Below are positions 17,295 to 25,799 of a DNA stretch of 64,000 nt, piece by piece. Location: the NCBI RefSeq assembly GCF_026339875.1, contig NZ_JAPEPZ010000001.1, forward strand, positions 186,001 to 250,000, written 5' to 3'. The position numbers were made by a program, and so were the translations under genes. The notes below the pieces were generated by a model. It was given only the letters and a program-made list of their open reading frames with translations, was not told where the DNA came from and ran no database searches. Numbering within the stretch: position 1 is the stretch's first letter; every line of letters begins with the position of its first letter. This DNA is from Streptomyces sp. NBC_01571. GTDB lineage: Bacteria; Actinomycetota; Actinomycetes; Streptomycetales; Streptomycetaceae.

Positions 17295-18608
17295 TCAGTG
17301 ACGACGTAGAACGGGTTCATCGTCGGGATCCGGCGAAGGCGGGGAACCACTCGTCGGTCGCCGGGCGGTCGGCAGGTCTCGGGTCCGCCCGATCGGGGAG
17401 AAGTACAGGATCAGTGCGGCAAGCGGAACTCCCGCTGTCGTGATGACCATTGCGGTGCGGATGCCGAGCACGGTTCCGAGCGCGCCGCCCAGCAGCGCTC
17501 CGAGAGGGATCGTCCCGTAGCTGAGGAATGCAGTGCTCGCGGTGAGACGGCCGAGGAGTTCCGGCGGGCAGTAGCGCTGCTGGAAGCTCGCCTTGATGAT
17601 GTTGCCGCCCACGACACCGGCGCAGACGCAGAATCCGCCGGTGACAAAGAGCAGGACGCCGACTCCGGGGACGGTCAGCGGGATGAGCAGGGCGAACAGC
17701 GGAAGTCCCAGTTCGAACAGCAGTGTTGCGCGGGCGGTGCCGATTCGGTCGGCGACCCGGCGTGCGGCGAAGGCACCGGCCACGCCTCCCGCGCTGGTGG
17801 CCGCGATGAGTGCGCCGACCGGCCCCGGGGCCAGGCCGACAGTCCGGACCAGAAAGACGACCTGGATCGACTGGTATCCCATCAGGGCCAGGTTGGAGGC
17901 GGCTCCGAAGAGTGTCAACGCCCGGAACCAGGGGTCGTTGGCTATCAGCGACAGGCCTTCGCGAACCTCACCGACCAGTGTTGCGGGGCGATGCCCGGCT
18001 CTGGTGACGGGTGGCTCGCTATGCCGGATGCCCGCGAGGCAGAGCAGGGAGGCGAGGAAGGTCGCGGCGTTGGCGAACATGCCGTTCGCGGCACCCGCCA
18101 GCTGTGCGATGAGACCGCCGGAGCCGAGCCCGGCGATCTGCGCGGCGGACGCACTGCCGTGCAGCTTGGCGTTGCCCTCGGGCTGGTCATCAGGTTCCAG
18201 AATGCTGGGGAGATAGGCACTGTAGGCGGTCTGGAAGAACACCGCCGCCGTGCCCGTCAGCAGTGCGACGGACAGCAGCAGTCCGGTACTCAACCAGCCG
18301 AACCATGCGGCGACCGGCACGCCGGCGAAGAGCAGCAGGGAGACCGCGGCGGCGGCCAGCATGATCGGCCTGCGCCGCCACCGGTCCACCCAGACACCGG
18401 CTGGGAGACCGATGAACAGCCACGGGGCCCAGGCGGCCGCGCTCAGCAGACCGACCTCGAACGTATTGGCGTCCAGGGTGGAGACCGCGACCAACGGCAT
18501 CGCGACTCCGGTGACGGACGCACCGAACTTGCCGGCGGTCTCGCCGCACCACAGCAGTCGGAAGTCTCGGTGTCGACGCAGAAGGCCACCGCGTGTGCTC
18601 TGGCTCAT
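17295..18608 (-). CDS. MFS transporter (MFS_3/enterobactin-exporter-like)
   Basis: The protein has 437 residues with about 12 transmembrane segments. It begins MSQSTRGGLLRRHRDFRLLW, the usual N-terminus of this group, and has the loop motif LPAGVWVDRWRRRPIM between helices 2 and 3. Start ATG 18608 is chosen by homology pattern; the ribosome site is poor. Such proteins usually export antibiotics or siderophores. It is downstream of, and on the same strand as, the SDR gene 188 bp away. Confidence 0.9.
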   Translation of the reverse strand: MSQSTRGGLLRRHRDFRLLWCGETAGKFGASVTGVAMPLVAVSTLDANTFEVGLLSAAAWAPWLFIGLPAGVWVDRWRRRPIMLAAAAVSLLLFAGVPVAAWFGWLSTGLLLSVALLTGTAAVFFQTAYSAYLPSILEPDDQPEGNAKLHGSASAAQIAGLGSGGLIAQLAGAANGMFANAATFLASLLCLAGIRHSEPPVTRAGHRPATLVGEVREGLSLIANDPWFRALTLFGAASNLALMGYQSIQVVFLVRTVGLAPGPVGALIAATSAGGVAGAFAARRVADRIGTARATLLFELGLPLFALLIPLTVPGVGVLLFVTGGFCVCAGVVGGNIIKASFQQRYCPPELLGRLTASTAFLSYGTIPLGALLGGALGTVLGIRTAMVITTAGVPLAALILYFSPIGRTRDLPTARRPTSGSPPSPDPDDEPVLRRH

Positions 18609-18796
18609 GAGGTAGCACGCTACTGGCGGGGCGCGTCCGTCCGGTGATCGAGGTGCCCGCCCGCCAGGGCGACGGAGAGAGCTGGTTGGCGAGACCGGAA
18701 CGCGCCGACGAGAGCCGTGGACGGGCTGATGGCGTGGCCCCGGTCCTGGCGGGTGCGCCGCGGGATGCATCCCGCCCGGACCGGGACCCGCGGCGG

Positions 18797-19531
18797 TCAG
18801 CCGATGGCGGGGCGTCCACCGGCGACTTCGAGGACGACCCCGGTGATGTAACTGGCGCGCCGGGAGGCCAGGAAGACGACGGCCTCGGCGACCTCCTCGG
18901 GCTCGGCGATGCGGCGCAGAGCGGTCGTGTCGGCGATGGCCTGCAGGGAGTCGGCGTCCATGGAGTCGGTTCCCGGGGTGCGGGTGGGTCCGGGGGCGAC
19001 GGCGTTGACGCGGATGCCCTGCTCGGCGAACTCGGCGGCCCACACGGCGGTGAGCTGCTCGAGTGCGGCCTTGGACGCGGCATACATGCCGGTGCCCTTG
19101 GCGGCGACCGCGACGGCGAGGGTGCTGATGTTCACGATCGAGCCGCGGCCTCGCCGAGCCATCCCAGGGGCCAGAGCGCGGACGAGCACGTACGGGGCCT
19201 TGGTGTTGAGATCCATGTGCAGGTCGAAGAGTTCCGGGGTCATCTCCGACGTCGGCCGGAACTTGTAGACGCCCGCGTTGTTGACGAGTACGTCGACGTC
19301 TCCGGCTTCGCGGGCCAGGCGCTCGACGTCTGCGGGGTCACTGAGATCTGCCTGGACGAAGCGGGCGGTCCCTCCGGCCTTCTCGATCTCGGTGACGACG
19401 TCGGCTCCGCGGTCCTCGTCGCGGCCGTGGACCACGATCTCCGCGCCTTCGTGTGCGAGCTGGAGGGCCACGGCGCGGCCGATACCGGCGGTGGCGCCGG
19501 TGACGAGAGCGGTGAGTCCGGACATTCCCAT
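18797..19531 (-). CDS. Short-chain dehydrogenase/reductase
   Basis: The protein has 244 residues, a classic SDR: cofactor motif TGATAGIG at about 11-18, NNAG near 88, catalytic Ser in NISTLAVAVAAKGTGMY and Tyr-x3-Lys in YAASK. The Arg in HGRDEDR after strand 2 suggests NADP(H). The start ATG 19531 follows AAGGA. A small inverted repeat at 19670-19683 may be its operator, and the MarR gene upstream on the same strand (20007-20498) is a candidate regulator. Substrate unknown. Confidence 0.93.
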   Translation of the reverse strand: MGMSGLTALVTGATAGIGRAVALQLAHEGAEIVVHGRDEDRGADVVTEIEKAGGTARFVQADLSDPADVERLAREAGDVDVLVNNAGVYKFRPTSEMTPELFDLHMDLNTKAPYVLVRALAPGMARRGRGSIVNISTLAVAVAAKGTGMYAASKAALEQLTAVWAAEFAEQGIRVNAVAPGPTRTPGTDSMDADSLQAIADTTALRRIAEPEEVAEAVVFLASRRASYITGVVLEVAGGRPAIG

Positions 19532-19669
19532 GGTTCATTCCTTCGCGTGCTGTGGGCGTGTTGCCGTCGGTGAGCCGCCACGGTGGAGGCGGTGCCACTG
19601 CCACGGAGAGGGGCGGCGCTGGTGACTTGCGCGGAGCCGAAGATCAGGATGCCATTACGAAAAAGCGAA

Positions 19670-19683
19670 CTTCATCTTTGAAG
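19670..19683. promoter_or_regulatory. Possible operator upstream of the SDR gene
   Basis: CTTCA-TCTT-TGAAG is a perfect 5-bp inverted repeat in an unusually AT-rich stretch (19650-19720), about 140 bp before the SDR start. It may serve the MarR protein encoded at 20007-20498. Confidence 0.35.
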
Positions 19684-20006
19684 CCCCCTTCATCAGTGTC
19701 GCTGACGTTAACATGCCCGGCCGCCTCCCCCTCCGGAGCACGCGCGGGTACGGCAGCAGTCACTCGCCTCGCTTGCCCGACAGGCGGGTGGTTCAGGCGG
19801 TTGCGCTGCGTGAGGGCTCGTGCCGGGTGAGGGGAACCGCGAAACGGAGGCGAACGTCTGCCCGACGCCTGGGGTGTTAGGTGGCCTGGACCGCAGCGTG
19901 ATCAGTGTGCGGTCACGCAGGGCGGCCGTGGCCGGGCAGACGCCGGATTGTCGAGCTCATGAGTGCGGCCCGCGGCGAGGATCCTGTCCGTCGAACGCGG
20001 TCTCTA

Positions 20007-20498
20007 CTACGACGCGTCGGCGTCGAACCCGGGAGCCAGGTCGGCCACCCGGTCGAGGAGCTTCACCAGGTGACCGTAGTCGTCCTCGGACAGTGCCTCG
20101 CGCAGGCCGTGTTCGACACGCTGGGAGAGGGACTTCGCGGCGGCGGCCCGCTCCACACCCGCCGGAGTGAGGGACACGAGCATGACGCGGCCGTGGTCCG
20201 GCGAGGCGTGGCGCTCGACCAGCCCCTTGGCTTCGAGGTTCTTGACGATGCCGGTCATCGTCTGCGAGGTGACCAGGCCCTCACGGGACAACTGGGTGCA
20301 CGACTTCGCCACACCGCCGGTCAGGTAACCCAGCACCTTGCACTGCGACTCCGTCAGGTCCAGGCTCCGCACGCCGTTGGCCTTGCGCGCCACGATGGAC
20401 TGTTCGGCCCGCTTGAGGTGAAAGCTGAGCATGGTCTCGGGGACCACCGGCGCGGGCTGGGCAGCGGCCGGCTCGCGGGTCTTCTTCGCCTGTGGCAT
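20007..20498 (-). CDS. MarR-family transcriptional regulator
   Basis: The protein has 163 residues. After a Pro/Ala-rich N-terminus (about 20 residues) the core shows LTESQCKVLGYLTGG, recognition region VTSQTMTGIVKNLEAKGLV and wing ERHASPDHGRVMLVSLT. It carries one Cys in each of the segments SQCKV and KSCTQL, which could sense oxidants. The start ATG 20498 follows a GGAGAGG-like site. It precedes the SDR gene on the same strand, 475 bp away. Confidence 0.92.
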   Translation of the reverse strand: MPQAKKTREPAAAQPAPVVPETMLSFHLKRAEQSIVARKANGVRSLDLTESQCKVLGYLTGGVAKSCTQLSREGLVTSQTMTGIVKNLEAKGLVERHASPDHGRVMLVSLTPAGVERAAAAKSLSQRVEHGLREALSEDDYGHLVKLLDRVADLAPGFDADAS

Positions 20499-21160
20499 CG
20501 CTGTCGGGCCTGCCTCTCCTGGAGCCGTTCACTAAATCATAACGCTTCACGAATGCAGGAACCTGCATGGAATAAGGCCGCTCGGGTATCGCCCCTCAGA
20601 CGGACTGGAGGCCCTACGCGCCGAAGCTGACACCGCCACAGCAGATCCGCTCGCCCTGCGGTCGGCTCAAGACCCACGACCCACGACGCGCTGACACCGC
20701 GCCACTTCCTTGACGACTCACTTCTGGCTCAGCGCACGGCTCCCAAGGACCTTGAGAGGGAACCGAGTTCACTCATCCGCGCCGTCCAGGATCGGTCCCT
20801 CCCGACTGAAGCTCCTGCGTCGACATGCCGGGTACGCGGCAGCCACGAAAACGCCATCGCCTGGCACGACGGCCCGTATCCACTCCACCAGTTGTGCAGG
20901 GACTGCGCGGTCAGTCCCGCCCTATCAGCGAACCGGTGCGTCTGACGCGACGCCGGCGGCCCGGCCACCCCCTTCGATGCAAGGGCATCCGGAGATTCAC
21001 CGGCGTACTCGACACTGACAGGAAGCGGCAGGAAGGCCCCTCGAGGTTTGCGGCATGTGCGACGTGCCCCAACGCCCGACGGCCGACGCCCTCGCTCATG
21101 CGGCGGCACCAGGGGTGTGGCGTGGCTTGTTGATCGTGGGCGTGCGGTCGCGTTCACTCG
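20499..21160. other. Intergenic region, no recognised gene
   Basis: 662 bp between the MarR gene and the MFS gene. Open frames exist on both strands but none has a ribosome site and a recognisable protein. A minus-strand segment (about 20860-21000) reads a little like a helix-turn-helix region, but this is too weak to call. Confidence 0.35.
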
Positions 21161-22624
21161 GTGCATGTGGTGACCAACGGTGATTCCCGTATGCCGCTGC
21201 CTCTGAGCGAAGCGCTCGACCAGGCTTCTATCTCGCCGGTGCACCGGCGCTTCTGGCTGGTGGCGGCCCTGGGGGTGATACTGGACGGGTTCGATTTCTT
21301 CATCATCGGCGTGGCCAATCCGCTCATCGCCAAGGACTTGGGCGGAAGCGCGACGGATCGGGGTCTGCTCTCCGCCGCGGCCATCGTGGGCGCCATGTTC
21401 GGAGCGGCTCTGCTGGGACCGTTGGGCGACCGCGTGGGGCGCAGCAAGATCTTCCGGGTCGATCTGTGGTTGTTCGTGGCTTTCTCCCTGGCCTGTACGT
21501 TCGCCTGGGATCTGTGGTCGCTGATCGTCTTCCGTTTCCTGCTCGGCATCGCGGTCGGGCTCGACTATCCGATCGCGGCCAGCTATCTGGCGGAGATCCT
21601 GCCGGCACGCCAACGTGGCAGGTGGCTGGTGAGTGCCTTCAGTCTCCAGGCGGCGGGGATCATGACCGGCGCGGTCGTCGGCGTCGTCATCCTCACGGTG
21701 TGGCCAGAAATCGGCTCCTGGCGGGTCATGCTCGGCTTCGGTGCTGTGCTGGCGCTTGTGATCATCTGGCTGCGCCGCAACGTTCCCGAGAGTCCACGCT
21801 GGCTGGCTCAGCACGGCCGAGAAGAGGAGGCCACGGCGATCGCCGAGAGGATGACGGGCGTCGCCTGCCGGGTCACCGACAGGGACCGGGCACACGCACA
21901 GACCCCGCGGGAAGGCTGGAACGCACTCGTGCAGCCCCAGCTGTTCAAACGCCCCTTGCTGAGGGTGACGGTGTTCACCGCGGTGCCCTGGTTCCTGATG
22001 GACATCGCCACGTACGGGGTCGGTATCTTCACCCCGACCCTGCTTGCCGGGCTGGCACTGGCCGGCCCGAACGCGACGTTCCTGGCCGACGACATCTCCT
22101 CGACCGAAGGAACCGCGTTCCTGGACGTGTTCCTCGTCATCGGCTTCGTGCTGGCCATCGTCTTCGTGGACCGGGTCGGGCGGATCCGACTGCAACTCGT
22201 GGGCTTCGCCGTGATGGCCGTCGCCCTGTGCCTGCTGGCGGTCGCCGACCAACTGCCCGGCGGTGGCAACACCCATCTGCCCCTGGTCTTCGTCGGGTTC
22301 GCGCTGTTCAACACGTTCATGAACCTGGGGCCGAACTCCACCACGTTCACCCTGCCCGCCGAGGTCTTCCCGGCCGACGTCCGGGCCGCCGGACACGGCT
22401 TCGCCGCCGGATTCGGAAAACTGGGCGCGGCGTTGGGCACCTTCCTCTTCCCGATCCTGCTCGACTCCGCCGGCACCTCCCCGCTCCTCTACGGAGCAGC
22501 GGCTACCAGCGCCCTCGCCTTCCTCGTCACCTGGACACTCCGCATCGAGACCCGGGGCCGTTCCCTGGACGAACTCTCCGGCCTCGAAGCGTCCACGCTC
22601 TCCCCGCGCATCACCCCTCCGTAA
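21161..22624 (+). CDS. MFS transporter, metabolite:H+ symporter type
   Basis: Up to 487 residues with 12 transmembrane segments. Family signatures are visible: [20 protein letters not shown] in helix 1 (Asp as in aromatic-acid and sugar porters), [13 protein letters not shown] between helices 2 and 3, and [16 protein letters not shown] at the end of helix 6, typical of the sugar/metabolite porter group. The middle loop contains an Arg/His-rich stretch. The GTG at 21161 and ATG at 21191 are both possible starts; neither has a clear ribosome site. The substrate is probably an organic acid or sugar. Confidence 0.88.
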   Translation: MHVVTNGDSRMPLPLSEALDQASISPVHRRFWLVAALGVILDGFDFFIIGVANPLIAKDLGGSATDRGLLSAAAIVGAMFGAALLGPLGDRVGRSKIFRVDLWLFVAFSLACTFAWDLWSLIVFRFLLGIAVGLDYPIAASYLAEILPARQRGRWLVSAFSLQAAGIMTGAVVGVVILTVWPEIGSWRVMLGFGAVLALVIIWLRRNVPESPRWLAQHGREEEATAIAERMTGVACRVTDRDRAHAQTPREGWNALVQPQLFKRPLLRVTVFTAVPWFLMDIATYGVGIFTPTLLAGLALAGPNATFLADDISSTEGTAFLDVFLVIGFVLAIVFVDRVGRIRLQLVGFAVMAVALCLLAVADQLPGGGNTHLPLVFVGFALFNTFMNLGPNSTTFTLPAEVFPADVRAAGHGFAAGFGKLGAALGTFLFPILLDSAGTSPLLYGAAATSALAFLVTWTLRIETRGRSLDELSGLEASTLSPRITPP

Positions 22625-22682
22625 TCCGGTCTCTTGCCCGACTTCGTCTCGCGGAAGAGGCGCGCGTGGGGACAGCGAAGGC

Positions 22683-22858
22683 GTGAACCGGGTCCAACTG
22701 ACTGCCGCAGCGCCCGACGGACATCGGCTCGGGCGGTCCGACGGGGCCGGCGGGGCGTTCCGCGTGGCGCCGTACGCGATCCACGAGATGAACGCGAAGC
22801 TGACGATCCCCGACCTGGACCTCGCTGACTTCGCGGAGGCAGCCAAGGGTAAATCCGG
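22683..22858 (+). pseudogene. Possible OsmC-like fragment cut by an IS5 relic
   Basis: A short frame reads [20 protein letters not shown], which resembles the strand-helix segment before the second Cys of OsmC/Ohr peroxiredoxins. The match is short, there is no full domain, and the frame runs into the IS5 relic. The assignment is tentative. Confidence 0.25.
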
Positions 22859-22893
22859 CGGGGTCTTCCGAGGCTTGGGCCGTTTCCACCGGA

Positions 22894-23165
22894 TCACCTC
22901 GCCGACCAGATGAAGATGGCCGCGACGTGGAGTCCGGCCAGTAGATGGTGGCGATCTTGTCATAGCGAGTGGCCAGACCACGCCATTGCTTGGGCTTGTT
23001 GATGCACCGCTCGACGGTGTTGCGCTGCTTGTGGGCGTCGCGGTCGACGGCGGGCGGCCTGCCGCCTCGGCTGCCGCGGCGTTTGCGGTTGGCGCCCTGG
23101 TCGGAGGGTTGTGGGATCACGGCCCGGATCCCACCCCTGGCGAGGTGGGTCCGGATCGGGGGCAA
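22894..23165 (-). mobile_element. IS5-family transposase relic (C-terminal part, frameshifted)
   Basis: The minus strand encodes the end of an IS5-type DDE transposase: [20 protein letters not shown], then [21 protein letters not shown] and [11 protein letters not shown] one-base deletion near 22940 breaks the frame; in the shifted frame the usual end [16 protein letters not shown] and its stop at 22894 follow. The DDE N-terminal part is missing. It is fused on its upstream side to a truncated LOG gene. Confidence 0.85.
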
Positions 23166-23400
23166 CGGCGGGTCGTCCAGAGTGGATGTGGGGAGGAAGC
23201 CAGAGTCAGCGATGCCGCGCAGGGCGCCGAGCAGCGGCGTCCAGAAGCCCCCGGCGTCAAGGAAGCCGATGGGCTTGGCGTGGAATCCGAGCTGACGCCA
23301 GGACCACCCCTCGAAGATCTCTTCCAGGGTGCCGACACCGCCGGGCAGGGCGACGACGGCGTCGGCACGCTCGGCCATGAGCGCCTTGCGCTCGGGCGCC
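23166..23400 (-). pseudogene. Truncated LOG-family gene (cytokinin riboside phosphoribohydrolase-like)
   Basis: The segment keeps the LOG signature region: [20 protein letters not shown] followed by GTLEEIFE and [13 protein letters not shown]. The catalytic PGGxGTxxE motif is intact, but the N-terminal nucleotide-binding part is missing and the C-terminus is replaced by the IS5 relic after TSTLDD. It cannot encode a working enzyme. LOG enzymes release free bases from nucleoside monophosphates. Confidence 0.75.
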
Positions 23401-23668
23401 CTCGCCGTCACGAAAGGCTGGCACCCTCGCCACCCTCTGCGGCTGGCCGGCAACCTCATTCCCCCCGGGGGAGAGGACCCGGGTGGCGGACCCCTGAGCA
23501 TTCGACCAGGGCGGCACCTGTGCTGTCGTCGTCGCACGCCCCAGCCACACAGACATCCGCATGGGTCCCGACGGATCCGTCAACCACGCCAACTCTGTCG
23601 CCGGCTGCCTGCGCTGCAAGCCGATAGGTCCACGTTCACGACGCTGCGTCGCGAACAATTCCGGGCTG

Positions 23669-24331
23669 CTATGTCCCGAACTTTGTCCATTGTCCTTCGG
23701 AGATCACCTCGACAGCGCCGTCGACGACCTTGATGGCCGTCTGTTCGTCGATGGCGTAGGCCGGGACGCCAATGTCGGCTGCCCACCGCTGCGCGTCAGC
23801 CAGCTTGTTCTTCGGCCACGCGTCCAAGTGCGGGAAGATCGAGAAGTCGACGACTCCCAGGGTGCGGTCGTCCGGCGCCAGCGGCCACTCGGCGAAGTAC
23901 TCTCCGATCCTCGGCGTCATCACCATGCTTCCGGCACTCACCCCCACCCAGACCATGTCGGACAGCGAAGGCAGCAGATCGGCCAGCCCGGACTCCCGCA
24001 TCCAATGGCACAGGTAGGTGGCGTCGCCGCCATCGACCAGGAGCACGTCGGCCGCCCGGATCCAGGGGATCCATCGCTCCGGTCCAATCGTGGGCAGTGC
24101 GGTGAGCTCGATGACACCGAGCGATGCCCAGCCCAGGCCGGACATGTGCTGCCACGTGGGCTCGGCGGCTACGAAGCCCCGCACCGATGCCGGACCGCAC
24201 ATCGGGTGCCCCCATTGTGCTGTCGGGATGCAAAGAGCGTGGCACTCGGAGACCGGTTTACCGAGAAGCTGCACGAGCGCGGAGTGGATGCTTGGGTTAG
24301 TGACGCCACCTGACGTGAGCAAGAGCTTCAA
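23669..24331 (-). CDS. Peptidase E-like (S51) / class I glutamine amidotransferase-like protein
   Basis: The protein has 220 residues. The nucleophile motif GVSAGS (Ser132 in my count) and VDGGDATYL (about 99-107) mark the S51 peptidase E family, whose members cleave Asp-X dipeptides or cyanophycin-type substrates. The start is TTG 24331, decided by a GGAGG ribosome site 6 nt upstream; no ATG fits. The gene appears intact although it lies between IS relics, so it may have been retained by selection or recently flanked. Confidence 0.88.
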   Translation of the reverse strand: MKLLLTSGGVTNPSIHSALVQLLGKPVSECHALCIPTAQWGHPMCGPASVRGFVAAEPTWQHMSGLGWASLGVIELTALPTIGPERWIPWIRAADVLLVDGGDATYLCHWMRESGLADLLPSLSDMVWVGVSAGSMVMTPRIGEYFAEWPLAPDDRTLGVVDFSIFPHLDAWPKNKLADAQRWAADIGVPAYAIDEQTAIKVVDGAVEVISEGQWTKFGT

Positions 24332-24395
24332 AGTGCCTCCAGATTCGCGAGCGGGAGTTGCATGCGGTGTTGAAGACCCGGGACAGTGCTCGAAC

Positions 24396-24735
24396 TCATC
24401 GCCGTTGGGGCCACCTTCTACGAAGGCCCAGCGAACACCCGGCTTCGGCGCGTGTCATCCGCCACCCATTCCCCGGGCAGGAAGGAGGTGTCCTTGGCCG
24501 CGTGCACGCTGACCGCGGGCCTGTCAGTTCGCCCGCTTGCCCAACGCGCCGCAGTACTGCCGGGGACCTCGCGCACGCCGTTCCGCACTTGGGAAACACC
24601 ACATCGTCAACTACCCACACCTCAGGGCGGGTCGCCTCGCACATCTGCTCGGCTACATGTCGCCGCACCAGCAGCGGGTCCCAGAGACCCTCGTACGCAG
24701 CCCGCTGCAAACGTCTCCAGTACCGCCCTGACACC
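24396..24735 (-). mobile_element. IS701-like transposase relic with at least two frameshifts
   Basis: The first frame reads ATRPEVWVVDDVVFPKCGT, the first catalytic Asp region of IS701-type transposases. A shifted frame continues RQYCGALGKRAN and a third continues VSVHAAKDT and FLPGEWVADDT. The order matches the family, so one transposase was broken by indels and a deletion. Both ends are missing. Confidence 0.8.
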
Positions 24736-24804
24736 TCGACGGCTTCATACCCGGCACCGTCCTGACCCTCGACGACCCAACGTCACCTTGACCAGCCGAA
24801 GTCG

Positions 24805-24885
24805 GTAACTGATGCGTACTGGGCTCGGATCGAGCCGTTGCTCCCGGACCGGTCGCCGAAGCGGAGCGGCCACTGGCGGGATGAG
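24805..24885 (+). mobile_element. IS5-family transposase relic (N-terminal fragment)
   Basis: The plus strand reads VTDAYWARIEPLLPDRSPKR and then SGHWRDE before a stop. This is the usual beginning of Streptomyces IS5-type transposases. It is cut after about 26 codons. Confidence 0.75.
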
Positions 24886-25344
24886 TAATTGTCAATTCCT
24901 GTGGATCGCTGGTTCAGGGCAAGGGGTTGGCGCCTTCGATGACCAGAGACCTGGAGGCCAGGGTTCCCGTCTTGAGATGCTGAACGCCCTCGCCTCGGAG
25001 CGTTACGAAGGCTGTGAGGCCTGTGCCGAGTTTGGCCACTCGACACCCGTGGACGACAGCCTGCGTCAGCGTCAGGTCGATCGCTTGGGCTGAACCGCTG
25101 AGCCGGTTGAAGTGGGCACCGCGACGGACCGGTCCCCGCAGGCAGCGCACATGGACAGTGGCCTGTTCGAGGGACGCGACGATGACCCGGACAATCTGCA
25201 GTTCTACGCTGCTACGACGGCTGCCGGGGCTGGGTATCTCACTCACGCAACTGCACCCTCTCGCTCGACCGGGACACCATTCTTGAACCGGCCACCCACG
25301 CGGACCAGCGGAACGAGGTGGGCACCGGTGATCGCGCGCCAGCG
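24886..25344. other. Region between IS5 fragments, no recognised gene
   Basis: A minus-strand frame ending at 24914 has protein-like composition (LTLTQAVVHGCRVAKLGTGL) but I do not recognise it and it has no start signal. It is probably another relic. Confidence 0.3.
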
Positions 25345-25560
25345 GGCCGCCCATGTGGGCCGTCACCGCCGGCCAGGCCGGCGACGCTCCCGCCGTCACC
25401 GACGTCCGGTCCGCGCGGACCGGCGAGACCACCGGATGCGGCGGGCGGCAGGCCACCGGCCGTAGACCGTGGGGCATACGGGCAGCGCAACACCGTCGAG
25501 TGGGTGCATCAACCGTATGAAGCGGTGGCGCGCCATTGCGACCCGCTACGGACCGCAGGA
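25345..25560 (+). mobile_element. IS5-family transposase relic (middle and C-terminal pieces)
   Basis: The plus strand reads MWAVTAGQAGDAPAVTDV, then after a deletion [19 protein letters not shown], then in a shifted frame CINRMKRWRAIATRY. The order matches IS5 transposases. With 24805-24885 it could be one internally rearranged copy. Confidence 0.75.
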
Positions 25561-25668
25561 GCGACGATGCATCCTCACCCCACGTGAGGTTCCGGGCGCG
25601 ACAACGACCGACACCGCTCCGTGGGACCGGGGCTGAGTGCTTGAGCCGGCCAGGGGATTTCGTTTGAA

Positions 25669-25735
25669 TCAACGAGCGGACCACAGGAAGATGCCGGCGA
25701 TGTGGAGTCCGGCCAGGTAGATGGTCGCGGACGGT
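25669..25735 (-). mobile_element. IS5-family transposase tail
   Basis: The minus strand reads ATIYLAGLHIAGIFLWSAR and then a stop at 25669-25671, the exact usual C-terminus of the same transposase family as at 22894. Nothing else of this copy is present. Confidence 0.75.
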
Positions 25736-25799
25736 CGCGGCTCGTGGGGCGTTCGTCCTGTCGGCACGAGCGGCAACCCCGACCAGGACAACTACTGAT

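Noticed and set aside
20729..22981. A 750-codon open frame on the minus strand
   Set aside because: It is antisense to the MFS gene at 21161-22624; its Arg/Gln/Gly-rich composition is the usual shadow in high-GC DNA.
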